Part shown: piece by piece, positions 53,506-62,307 of the stretch
Layout: each line of letters opens with the position of its first letter
Numbering within the stretch: the first letter of the stretch is position 1
DNA from: Strigamia acuminata
Lineage: Eukaryota; Arthropoda; Chilopoda; Geophilomorpha; Linotaeniidae
NCBI GenBank assembly: GCA_949358305.1
Contig: OX442318.1
Span: 13,994,517-14,058,516, forward strand
Length of the DNA stretch: 64,000 nucleotides
Reading direction: 5' to 3'
Position numbers and translations under genes: made by a program
The notes under the pieces: model-generated
The model's input: the letters and a program-made list of their open reading frames with translations, nothing else
Told to the model about the DNA's origin: nothing
Database searches by the model: none

Positions 53506-54643
53506 TGTGGTGACCTCAAATATTCCTATTTGAGTGCGCACCATATTTCCAAATTGTCTTATAAACATATTTAACAAGCTTATATGTTTTGTTTCAATGT
53601 AAATTGAAATAAAACATACATTAATAAAATATAAAACAAGACACAATATTGCCCAAATAATATTGTGTTTTGCAGCAAGTTTTGGCCCGGCAACAGCGTC
53701 AACCAATCACGTTACGGCGTGCATTGCTTTGATGATGCTGCTAGGCGTGTGCCTGGGCGGAGCATCCCTTCCCCTCGCGCGTGCCCGGCTCGATTGTTGC
53801 ACACGACCCGAAGGCGGCCGTGTGTGATCTTCATGCAACTCGTCATCTGCGCAGCTTTTCTGAGCAGATTTAGAAGTGAGCCAAACGGTTTTGGCCCACT
53901 CTTCCCGCACTCTTGATTCCACCTCCAAACTGTTCACAACCGTGTCAAACTTCTGCCAAAACTGCAAAGTGTGATCTGTGATTCTTGGACGAATTGAGTT
54001 TCATCGCTGGTCTGTACCCACTGTACGGAATAGCAACTTTCTAGCTTGAATTACTACACGTAATTTAAGCCATTTCTGTGTGTGAATTGACATTGAGCTT
54101 GCTCTGTCAATTTGTAGTTCTTTGTGTCGAGCTTGCTCCACAAAGAAATCTGTGTGAAACTAACATCGAGTTTACTCTGTTAGTTTGAAGGCTTTGTGTC
54201 GAGTTTAACTCCACAAAGCGAATTGTGTTAAGACGGATTGTTACGTCGAGCTTGCTCCGTAATAATCAAACCGCTGTGTGCAAGACGTATTCTCGTGTTG
54301 AGCTTGCTCCGCGAGGATTTTAGAATATTTAGCAACGTATTTTGGCGTTGAGTTTACTCCGCCAAAATCCCGCGCTCACACGACGCCATCGACGCCATCT
54401 TGGAGCCAACGGTCAACTGTGAGTGTAGATATTGAAGAAGAAGCCAGATCGACCCCAAACATTTTAAATAATACCTCCTTTGTATTTTGAACGATTAAAA
54501 CTATCTAATTTTTCCTTTACTCTGTGTAAAATCATTCCCCTAGACAAACATTTGGCCACAGAGTAGAAGTCCTGTACGGCATCTCTACGACGATTATTTG
54601 ATAAGTCTCCTCGATTTATTAAGTAAAAACCCGGATCGCCGCA
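53506..54643 (+). repeat. Element C 5' LTR (1138 bp)
   Basis: The left edge TGTGGTGACC is where the element B frame ends and matches the LTR starts of elements I and O. The right edge GCCGCA is set by the primer-binding site. Hairpins: CTCAAATA-TTCC-TATTTGAG (53515-53534); a 16-bp stem with GTAA loop (53583-53618); a 14-bp stem (53637-53672); then the seven-hairpin array at 54085-54368. Confidence 0.82.
54085..54368 (+). repeat. Array of seven hairpins with constant cap and co-varying stems
   Basis: Hairpins at 54085-54112, 54118-54147, 54157-54186, 54191-54219, 54236-54267, 54289-54318 and 54339-54368. Every one has 8-10 paired bases around a cap T[C/T]GAG[C/T]TT[G/A]CTC (the fourth has one extra A). 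The stems differ: AATTGACA, TTCTTTGTG, AAACTAACA, GCTTTGTG, GATTGTTACG, ATTCTCGTG and ATTTTGGCG. Only three pairs in all are G-U, and none is a mismatch. Within the cap, GAG/CTC adds three pairs closing a CTTG or TTTA tetraloop, leaving a 2-nt T[C/T] bulge on the 5' side. If transcription starts upstream in the LTR, the array lies in the 5' leader of the genomic RNA. I infer an RNA structural role such as packaging or protein binding. Confidence 0.9.
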
Positions 54644-54645
54644 CT

Positions 54646-54663
54646 TGGGGGCCCGTCCGGGAT
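54646..54663 (+). other. Primer-binding site of element C
   Basis: TGGGGGCCCGTCCGGGAT, identical to that of element I, two bases after the LTR. Proline-tRNA-like. Confidence 0.85.
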
Positions 54664-54735
54664 AGTTTTGATTGTTAAAATCCGATTTTTGCGAAAAAAT
54701 CCTTTATTTCCATTGTTCTTTTTCAATTTGACAAA

Positions 54736-57630
54736 ATGGCTACGCCAATGCAAATTGTGAAACGACAGCGAGGTCGACCAAGCACTCAGAAACGAGCAGC
54801 GACGGTTTTGCCGGCTCTCGAGCCTGAAATGCTTATGGAGAAAATTATTTCTGAAGAAATAACACCAGTTCCAGATCCGAAACAACTTAAGGATGCTGAA
54901 AATGAAGTTGCTAGAGCATTGAGCGCTTCAAGTGCGAGTTCTAACGAACAAGAACTCCCGCCACTTCCACTGGAGGAAGTGGAAAATACGTTACGTGAAA
55001 TGGAAAGTGAATCGTCTCATGAATCACCTCCTCGCATGACCATGTTGGATGCTTTGAGAAATCAAGCACGCCAGGATGGCGCCCAAATAACGGACGACAT
55101 GACGGTGGAAGAGATTCATCGCGCCATGATACGACTTCATACTGATCGTGCCGTTTCAAATTTACAATTTGAAATGGAACGAAAAGAAGCTGAGCTTCAA
55201 CAACAAAAAGCGGAGGTTGAGCTTCAACACATGGAACTCAATCGACAAAATGAGGAATTTCTAGCCCAAAAAGCTAGAGAATACAGATTAAAAGGTGAAG
55301 TGGAAGATCTTTCTAAAATGAATACTAGAAATGAACTTTCAATTCGCTCACACCAAGAGGCGCGAAGACAGCTCGAGCTTACCAAAAGTAAGCTGGAGCA
55401 GAAAAATAAAGAACTGATTGATTTGGCAGACCACTACCAACGCAATCATAATCAACTAGTGAGATATGCTGCTGAATTAGACACACGTGCTAAAACACAG
55501 CGTACTCGCGAAAGCAAAATAGCTAAGCGTGAAGACGAGATTTTCCACTCACTGGATCAACCCAGTACGAGCGGACAAGTCAAGTCTAGCGACCCTGCTA
55601 AGCGATTACAACCAGAAGAATCGCAAAATCAAATAAATGAGAATGAAATTCTCCGAGCTGATTTGTTGCGCGCTCAAGAAGAGCTTGCAGAAATGAAAGA
55701 TCGTTTGCAAGCAAGAAATTATACTGACCAATTGGTGCAACCAGAAATGGCTGCGCCAACTGTTCCTATTTTGACTCCCGAAACAATAACAATTTCTGTT
55801 GTTTCAGAGTTAAGTAGCCAATCTGGATTATCGAGTGATGACGACCAACGTTCGCGTCGCCGCCATCGCTCAAAAAGAAAACGTCCTTCAGATTCCGAGG
55901 AAAGGAGAGCTGATCGCAATCCACTTCCTGGTAATCGAAATCCTATTTTTCACAACAGTGACCGACTGTTGGGGATGGTAGACGATCGAAATAGACGGCA
56001 TGAAACTGGTATTCATGTTACTCGAACGATACCACTGGCTCAACAGCAAGACTCGTCAAAAAGAAGTCGACGAGACACGAATCCAGCACGCGAACCACCC
56101 GACGGACATGAAAGCCCGCCAGGTGGGGGTCAGTATAGAAGAAATCCACCAGATGGAGGAAATCCAGATGGACATGGAGATGGACCACCTGGAGGTGGAC
56201 GTCGACCGCCAGACGATGACGGCGACCCACCCGACCCACCTGAAACGCCACATTTTAACACGCCTTCAAATTCACAATCTGATTCAAGGTCGGATTCTGA
56301 TGCGAATGCGCAACAAGAACGCGATAATCGACATCGATCTCATCGACGTCGACATCGAGGCCACTCTTCACGGCGTAATACACATTATTACACTGCTGAA
56401 GAAATTGATCGATTATTAGCTGATCGTCGATCTTCCGATCGACCTGACGCTACTGCCGATAATGCTGACATTGCACTACGACAGAAAATTGCTCAATACA
56501 CTGCCAACAACTGGACGCACGATCTAGTTGATGAAAGAACTATTAGATGGGATCACATCAAACCCGCTTTATTCGACGGAGAATGGGAAGCTGGATCCAC
56601 TCTTCTAGACGAAGTTTTACGAATTTCAAGGTTGAATGGCATTGCATGTCACACTGCTTTGAAAAGAGTAGTACCAAAAGCTCTTATAGATCGAGCTGAG
56701 AAATGGTTTTATTCTAAACAATTTCAAAACTGGAATCACTTTGTAGAGGAATTCATGACTGAATATGGAGAGTCAAGTGAAGACTTACTACAAATGTGGG
56801 ATAATCTTTCTCAAAATAAAGGCGAAAGTCTTCGCTCTTATTTAAGAAGGACTGAGGATTTATTGGTCACTCTCCCTTATACGATGGGAGACGCAGCCAT
56901 TGATCGTCAATTCCGTCGTGGATTGACTGATTACTCAAAAAATGTTCTACTTTCTGTACGAGCACCTTATCCGGGTGGTTTCGCTGAATTAGCCAAATTT
57001 ATGCAAGCCAATCAGATAAGGATTGATGAAAATTATAAAGCTTATCTACCAGCTGATGAAAAAGTTGCGTACGCTAAGCGACAGCAACGGAGAAAGGAGT
57101 TGGCAAAAGACACACGTTTTGCTAATACCCCTCTTTTGCAACCCCCAAAACGAGGAGATTTTTTGGCAGAAACTGCTAAAGAATCAAAAAAGGGATCGGA
57201 TGGGAAAAATCCACATCCAACCCCTAAAGCTCACTTAGCCGAAGTGACAGATATGGAAGCTGCTTCTGAACCAGAGAAATCTGACTCGGAACCAGAAAGC
57301 GAGGCTGCAGCTGCTTTATTAGCCCGTAATAACGCAGTAGCTCGAAAATTTGGACCAAAGATGGCGCCTAAAAACGTTACTTTTGGTTCACCAAAGACAG
57401 ACGCGCTCAGTAGATCGAAGTCGCCGACCCCGAAAAAGGACGAAGCCAAACGCTCAAGTTCGCCTTCGCCAAAAGTCGCGAAATCGCCTGCTACTGACCC
57501 GTGTAATATTTGTAAAAAATTAGGACATTGGGCTAAAGAATGTCCTGACAGAAAATCGAGCAAAGACAAGATTATTGAGGAGTTCGAGAAATCGATGAAA
57601 TCAATCGGCGAACTTCTAAAAAACTTGTAA
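54736..57630 (+). CDS. gag: Element C Gag (964 aa)
   Basis: Starts at an ATG 72 nt after the primer-binding site. A long coiled coil lies at about residues 130-280, followed by an Arg/Ser-rich and Gly/Pro-rich middle. Then comes a capsid-like domain (IRWDHIKPALFDGEW, ...KWFYSKQFQNW, EYGESS) and one CCHC knuckle, CNICKKLGHWAKEC (about 923-936). The plan and the capsid segment match the element I Gag. The N-terminal coiled coil shares short patterns with the element O protein. The frame is intact and ends two codons after the slippery heptamer. Confidence 0.9.
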   Translation: MATPMQIVKRQRGRPSTQKRAATVLPALEPEMLMEKIISEEITPVPDPKQLKDAENEVARALSASSASSNEQELPPLPLEEVENTLREMESESSHESPPRMTMLDALRNQARQDGAQITDDMTVEEIHRAMIRLHTDRAVSNLQFEMERKEAELQQQKAEVELQHMELNRQNEEFLAQKAREYRLKGEVEDLSKMNTRNELSIRSHQEARRQLELTKSKLEQKNKELIDLADHYQRNHNQLVRYAAELDTRAKTQRTRESKIAKREDEIFHSLDQPSTSGQVKSSDPAKRLQPEESQNQINENEILRADLLRAQEELAEMKDRLQARNYTDQLVQPEMAAPTVPILTPETITISVVSELSSQSGLSSDDDQRSRRRHRSKRKRPSDSEERRADRNPLPGNRNPIFHNSDRLLGMVDDRNRRHETGIHVTRTIPLAQQQDSSKRSRRDTNPAREPPDGHESPPGGGQYRRNPPDGGNPDGHGDGPPGGGRRPPDDDGDPPDPPETPHFNTPSNSQSDSRSDSDANAQQERDNRHRSHRRRHRGHSSRRNTHYYTAEEIDRLLADRRSSDRPDATADNADIALRQKIAQYTANNWTHDLVDERTIRWDHIKPALFDGEWEAGSTLLDEVLRISRLNGIACHTALKRVVPKALIDRAEKWFYSKQFQNWNHFVEEFMTEYGESSEDLLQMWDNLSQNKGESLRSYLRRTEDLLVTLPYTMGDAAIDRQFRRGLTDYSKNVLLSVRAPYPGGFAELAKFMQANQIRIDENYKAYLPADEKVAYAKRQQRRKELAKDTRFANTPLLQPPKRGDFLAETAKESKKGSDGKNPHPTPKAHLAEVTDMEAASEPEKSDSEPESEAAAALLARNNAVARKFGPKMAPKNVTFGSPKTDALSRSKSPTPKKDEAKRSSSPSPKVAKSPATDPCNICKKLGHWAKECPDRKSSKDKIIEEFEKSMKSIGELLKNL

Positions 57631-57659
57631 GCGCGCATCCCGACGGTCTAGTGGATGCG
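57618..57659 (+). promoter_or_regulatory. -1 ribosomal frameshift signal of element C
   Basis: The A AAA AAC heptamer at 57618-57624 is in register with gag (CTA AAA AAC TTG TAA). After a 9-nt spacer, CGCATCC (57634-57640) pairs with GGATGCG (57653-57659) around a 12-nt loop. CGGT in that loop (57644-57647) could pair with ACCG (57666-57669) as a pseudoknot. A -1 slip enters the pol frame exactly. Confidence 0.88.
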
Positions 57660-58697
57660 ACGCCTACCGCCTCGGAAAATGAACTAACACCATCTCAAAT
57701 TTTGGATGAATTTTTGAATACTCAGATTAAATTAGAAATCGAAAATAATTTAATATTTCCAAAAATTGATGTTTCCAGTTTAAGGCTTGTGCTGCAAAAT
57801 GAAAACATCACTGAGGAATTTTTTAAAGAAAAAGTTCAACAAATAAAAGTTGATTGGGAATCTAAAATAAAAGATGCTGTTACTTTACTAGATGGAAAAG
57901 CTAGGCCCACACCTGAAATTGTTGAAAGGTCAGATAAAATTGTTTTACCTGGTCTTGATGAATGTATTGAAAAATTAATGGCTACAACGCTAGTCACTAA
58001 TGATTTATTGGACGAATTACCATTGGATCCGCCGATAGAAATTAAGCCACCGCGACGTTTTAAATGCAAGTACGCGGACATACCAAACAGCAATGATTTG
58101 CCGACGATTCGATTGCAGACGGCAAACGGTATGATAACAGGGATGTTAGACTCTGGAGCTAATCGAAGCTTCATGGCCTACTCCGTAGTAATTTCGCTGA
58201 AACTGGAAGATGAAATTCGACCAATAGGACCGGATGTGAGAGTCACGACTGCTTCCGAAGACGTAGTCCCTGAAGGAACTCTCCTACTTTCTTTTGCGTG
58301 GACACACGGGATGTTAAGTCATCCATTCATAATTTTAAGAAATAAATATCCTATTATTTTATTAGGATGTGATTTCATGAATCGACTCAATATTCAACCA
58401 AATCCTAAGACCATGTCTTGGAATTTTGTCAAAACTTTGAAAGAAGATTTACCTTTTGTTCCTCAAGCGATTCTTGATCGTTATCAAGAGTTCCTTGATC
58501 CACCCGAAGAAATCATGAGAAGCGACTTTATTAAAGCAAATCACATGAAAGCTGGCTCTGCCACTGCGTGTCAAGCTAAAGTTGCAAATGAAGAAAATAT
58601 AGTACAAAGACTTGTTAGCGACGCTAATTTGTCAATGGAAAATAATTTAATGCTTGAAAAAGTATTAAAGAAACATGAAAAGATTTTATCACGCTGA
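57624..58697 (+). CDS. pol: Element C Pol, protease part, ending at an in-frame TGA
   Basis: Continues from the frameshift; there is no ATG near the junction. An N-terminal spacer is followed by an aspartic protease with MLDSGANRSFMA and a downstream LLGCDFMNRL flap-to-end motif. A TGA at 58695-58697 stops the frame just before the conserved PGRT segment that introduces RT. The downstream frame stays in register, so this is one point change and not a frameshift. It could be a simple inactivating mutation or, less likely, a readthrough site. Confidence 0.85.
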   Translation, partial: LVSAHPDGLVDATPTASENELTPSQILDEFLNTQIKLEIENNLIFPKIDVSSLRLVLQNENITEEFFKEKVQQIKVDWESKIKDAVTLLDGKARPTPEIVERSDKIVLPGLDECIEKLMATTLVTNDLLDELPLDPPIEIKPPRRFKCKYADIPNSNDLPTIRLQTANGMITGMLDSGANRSFMAYSVVISLKLEDEIRPIGPDVRVTTASEDVVPEGTLLLSFAWTHGMLSHPFIILRNKYPIILLGCDFMNRLNIQPNPKTMSWNFVKTLKEDLPFVPQAILDRYQEFLDPPEEIMRSDFIKANHMKAGSATACQAKVANEENIVQRLVSDANLSMENNLMLEKVLKKHEKILSR

Positions 58698-61600
58698 CCA
58701 GGTAGAACACACCTCGTTAGGCATGAAATTAAACTGGACACTAAAGTTCCTATTAGAGTTCCGTTTAAAAGCGTAAATCCACAAAAACGTGAAATTATCC
58801 GTCAAATCTGTCAAGACATGTTGGATAATGGGTACGTTGAACAAGCCACTGGAGACTATGGAATGCGAATAGTTCTAGTGATGCGTCCGGATTGTGATCC
58901 GAGACTCTGCATTGATTTTAGACCACTCAATGCACATACATTATACGATCCTCCTCAAATGCCAAGCATTGAGGAAATCTTGCGAGAACTCGGAAGGTTT
59001 GAATGGGTCACAACGATAGATTTGTCAAAAGGCTATTGGCAGATAGAGGTTCATCCGAACGACCGTGCGAAAACTGCGTTTTGGAGCCCTTTGGGTCGAC
59101 TACAATTTCGAGTCATGCCCTTTGGCCTCGTAAATGCGCCGTCAACTTTTCAAAAGTTGATAGAAAAAATTTTGGGGGATGCCTATCAAAAATTCGCATG
59201 GGCATACCTCGATGATATAATTATTATATCAAAAAATTTTGAAGAACACATGATTCATCTGGAAGAAATTCTGAGTAAACTTGAAAATGCAAATCTTCAT
59301 GTTCATCCAGAAAAATCAAAATTTGGCAGAAAAGAATTAACTTTTCTTGGTTACAAGTTAAGTGTTCAAGGAGTTAGTGTCGACCCTAAAAAAGTCGCCG
59401 CCATTAAAGAAATGCCAGCCCCTTCAAATTTGAAAGAGTTGCAAAGATTTTTGGGAATGGTGAACTTTTTTCACCGATTACTCAAGAATCTTGCAGTCAT
59501 GACAGAACCTCTACGTCCTTTACTCAAAAAGGATGTGGAATTTATTTGGTCAGAAATTCATCAAGAAGCTTTTGATCAAATAAAAGATGCTTTAACGAAT
59601 GCAGAAACAATGGCCATGCCTGATTTGACAGAACCATTTATTGTGCATACCGACGCCAGCAGAAAAGGACTAGGCGCCGCGCTTATGCAAATGAGGGAAA
59701 TCGATGATCAAAATATCGAAGTGCCTTGTGTTTATGCCAGCAGAAGTTTGCAACCTGCTGAGATAAATTACAGCGCCACAGAATTGGAGTGCCTAGCGGT
59801 AATCTGGGCATTACGTAAATTTCGACATTATTTGGAATTTACCACATTCATAGTTAGGACTGACCATCAAGCACTAAAATGGTTGATGCAGTTAGACGAA
59901 CCTGCCGGAAGGTTAGCACGTTGGCAAATGGAGCTGATGCGCTACTCTTTCGAAATACAATATATTAAAGGTCCACTAAATGTTTTAGCGGATGCTTTAT
60001 CCAGATCGCCGATTGACAAACCGGAAAATCCTGAAGATGATGGAGATAATGACGAGTTATTATCTTACTGTCCATCACCTCAACGAAATTGGAAAATGGG
60101 AAAATTTCATGAACTTCCTGTCTCCACGCTGGAGGAAAAGGAAGATCACGAATTCGTCAATTATTGGACTAAAATTTATGACCCCTCTGAGGAATCAGAT
60201 GACGTCATAAGAGCGCAAATTTCAAGGAAATTCCAAGTTCCTTCGTCAAATATTTTAATAAAAGCATTTGTCGCCAAAATTGTAGAACGTCTTGATTGTG
60301 AACCTCCCACAAGGGAAGACATAATCAAGGCCCAAAAAGAAGATAAAGTTTGCCAATTGATGCGTAATTTTTTAAATTGTAATCAATTTCCGCCTGACGT
60401 CACAACGCGACTCCAGAGGAAACAATATAGAAAACACGCAACCACCTTCTTAATTGAAGATGACTTATTAATGCAATTTCATCCCACAATGTCTGATGAA
60501 TTGGGGGAGGATGGGAGAGCACTCAAAGTTTTTGTACCTCAGACATTGAAGTATAAAATTATTTGGCTGATGCATGGCCACCCACTTTCTGGCCACCCAG
60601 GAATTGCAAGGACTCTTTATCGAGCACGCCGAATTTATACCTGGAAAGGCATGAAATCGGACATTACGAGATTCATTCGACATTGCGAGCGTTGTCAAGC
60701 TTGCAAACCTCGAACGAAAGGACAAATTGAAGCAGCGCAAATGGGTCCTTACAGCCCATTTGACTGTCTAAGTGTTGATTTGACCGGCCCGAAACCTCGG
60801 ACGCGCAAAAACAACACACATATTTTAGTCATACTTGACGTGGCAACTCATTGGCCAGAATTATATCCAATGTGTAACCCCACTGCTGGAAAAGTAGCAA
60901 ATTGCATTTATCACCTTTCCATGAGCATGGGATTCCCTCGTAAAATTATTTCTGACAACGGCCCGCAATTTCGTGCCCAAGTCTTTAAAAAATTTTGTGA
61001 AAAGTTCAAGATGGTTCCAACACCAACTTCAACATATCACCCACAAGCTAACCCGGTTGAAAGGGTTAACCGTGACATCAAATATTTAGTTGCAATTTAT
61101 TCATCTGTTCATTCCAAATGGGACGAATATTTGCGTGAATTTGCATTTAGTTTGAGAACTACGGTGACGAGAGGAAGAGACTTCTCTCCCGCATTTCTAA
61201 ACTTTTTTCGCGAACTCAGAGTACCTTGGGATCCAAGAATACCTGAAGGAATTTTGGTCGTAGATCCAAAAAACCCACATTTATACGTGCAAAAATTAGA
61301 AGCCGTTATCGCCGAAACATATCAGCACATGATGTCACACGTGTTAGATTTGCGTAGACGAGTTAATCTTAAAAAAGAAGGTGAGAAGTTCTCCAATTTT
61401 AAATTAAACGATTTAGTTTGGAGAGATTCTCATGTTTTGTCAAGCGCCGCCCGCGGCATTGCAGCTGGCATCGCTGATAAAAGAACAGGACCATATGTAA
61501 TAACCAAAGTATTACAAGGAGGATCCGTAGAATTGAGAAAGCTAGAAAATAACGAAATATTTCCAGCTGTCCATTCGTCTGAATTAACTCCGTATTTCCC

Positions 61601-62099
61601 GAGTTTCGATCAGGAAGTATGGTTAGAAGGCGAAGAAGTCGGTCAAAAGACTGAAAATATAATTAATACGTTAGATGACGATGAATTAAAGAAAATACCT
61701 GTCGATAATTCATCCAAACCACAAATGGAGTCAGACCTCGTGAATAACGACGTTGAACTTCGTGACAGTTTCAAAAAGCTTGAAATTGCTAAAAAATTAA
61801 ATAAAAAGGTGTTTTTAGAAAAGAAACAAAAAACATCTGAAATAAAAGACTCATCTGACTCAGTCTCCGATGACAATGAAGACGGCGATTTAAATACAAT
61901 AAATCCCTCGCCGACAAAGAGATATAATCTTCGGACTCGTAAACCGAGAGGAAAAAACAACATGTGTCTTCTCCCCTCGATAACCTCGAGATCCAGGGAT
62001 CAGCCGTATGACGTAAGGAGCAATTCCCCAAGCCATACGCAAACCAATCAAACAATAAGATTGGATGACGTCACTAACCGCGACGTTACCCAAACGTAA
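58698..62099 (+). CDS. pol: Element C Pol, RT-RNase H-integrase part
   Basis: Same register as the protease part. RT: LCIDFRPLN, DLSKGYWQ, MPFGLVNAPSTFQ and YLDD (59205-59216). RNase H: VHTDASRKGLGAAL, TDHQAL. Integrase: HGHP...CERCQAC zinc domain; SVDLTGP, SDNGPQF and NPVERVN catalytic core; KRTGPYVI as the GPY/F module. An acidic tail as in element I follows. All catalytic residues are present, so only the upstream TGA blocks a full Pol. The first ATG of this part is at about 58818. The last codons overlap CRE- and CCAAT-like sequences. Confidence 0.92.
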   Translation, partial: PGRTHLVRHEIKLDTKVPIRVPFKSVNPQKREIIRQICQDMLDNGYVEQATGDYGMRIVLVMRPDCDPRLCIDFRPLNAHTLYDPPQMPSIEEILRELGRFEWVTTIDLSKGYWQIEVHPNDRAKTAFWSPLGRLQFRVMPFGLVNAPSTFQKLIEKILGDAYQKFAWAYLDDIIIISKNFEEHMIHLEEILSKLENANLHVHPEKSKFGRKELTFLGYKLSVQGVSVDPKKVAAIKEMPAPSNLKELQRFLGMVNFFHRLLKNLAVMTEPLRPLLKKDVEFIWSEIHQEAFDQIKDALTNAETMAMPDLTEPFIVHTDASRKGLGAALMQMREIDDQNIEVPCVYASRSLQPAEINYSATELECLAVIWALRKFRHYLEFTTFIVRTDHQALKWLMQLDEPAGRLARWQMELMRYSFEIQYIKGPLNVLADALSRSPIDKPENPEDDGDNDELLSYCPSPQRNWKMGKFHELPVSTLEEKEDHEFVNYWTKIYDPSEESDDVIRAQISRKFQVPSSNILIKAFVAKIVERLDCEPPTREDIIKAQKEDKVCQLMRNFLNCNQFPPDVTTRLQRKQYRKHATTFLIEDDLLMQFHPTMSDELGEDGRALKVFVPQTLKYKIIWLMHGHPLSGHPGIARTLYRARRIYTWKGMKSDITRFIRHCERCQACKPRTKGQIEAAQMGPYSPFDCLSVDLTGPKPRTRKNNTHILVILDVATHWPELYPMCNPTAGKVANCIYHLSMSMGFPRKIISDNGPQFRAQVFKKFCEKFKMVPTPTSTYHPQANPVERVNRDIKYLVAIYSSVHSKWDEYLREFAFSLRTTVTRGRDFSPAFLNFFRELRVPWDPRIPEGILVVDPKNPHLYVQKLEAVIAETYQHMMSHVLDLRRRVNLKKEGEKFSNFKLNDLVWRDSHVLSSAARGIAAGIADKRTGPYVITKVLQGGSVELRKLENNEIFPAVHSSELTPYFPSFDQEVWLEGEEVGQKTENIINTLDDDELKKIPVDNSSKPQMESDLVNNDVELRDSFKKLEIAKKLNKKVFLEKKQKTSEIKDSSDSVSDDNEDGDLNTINPSPTKRYNLRTRKPRGKNNMCLLPSITSRSRDQPYDVRSNSPSHTQTNQTIRLDDVTNRDVTQT

Positions 62100-62106
62100 C
62101 TTCCGG
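62009..62106 (+). promoter_or_regulatory. Candidate internal promoter for ORF3 of element C
   Basis: In under 100 bp: TGACGTAA (62009-62016), CCAAT (62044-62048), inverted CCAAT, that is ATTGG (62060-62064), a perfect CRE palindrome TGACGTCA (62066-62073) and the ETS-type ACTTCCGG (62099-62106). A leader exon with a GTAAGT donor follows. The cluster resembles a TATA-less animal promoter. Activity is inference. Confidence 0.5.
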
Positions 62107-62307
62107 TATTTGAACTGATCACTTCGCGTCTGAGTTCACTTCGATCTCACACGTGTGCTAAGTGCTCATCTCTGAAAAACCAAAAGCGAAACAACTGGAT
62201 AAATTCTCCCGAATCTTCAATTGTAAGTAGTTTTTTCTTTGGAATTTTCCAAAGAAAAACTAATAAATTAATTTTCGTTTTTCTTTCCATTTGGATTAGT
62301 CGTTCAA

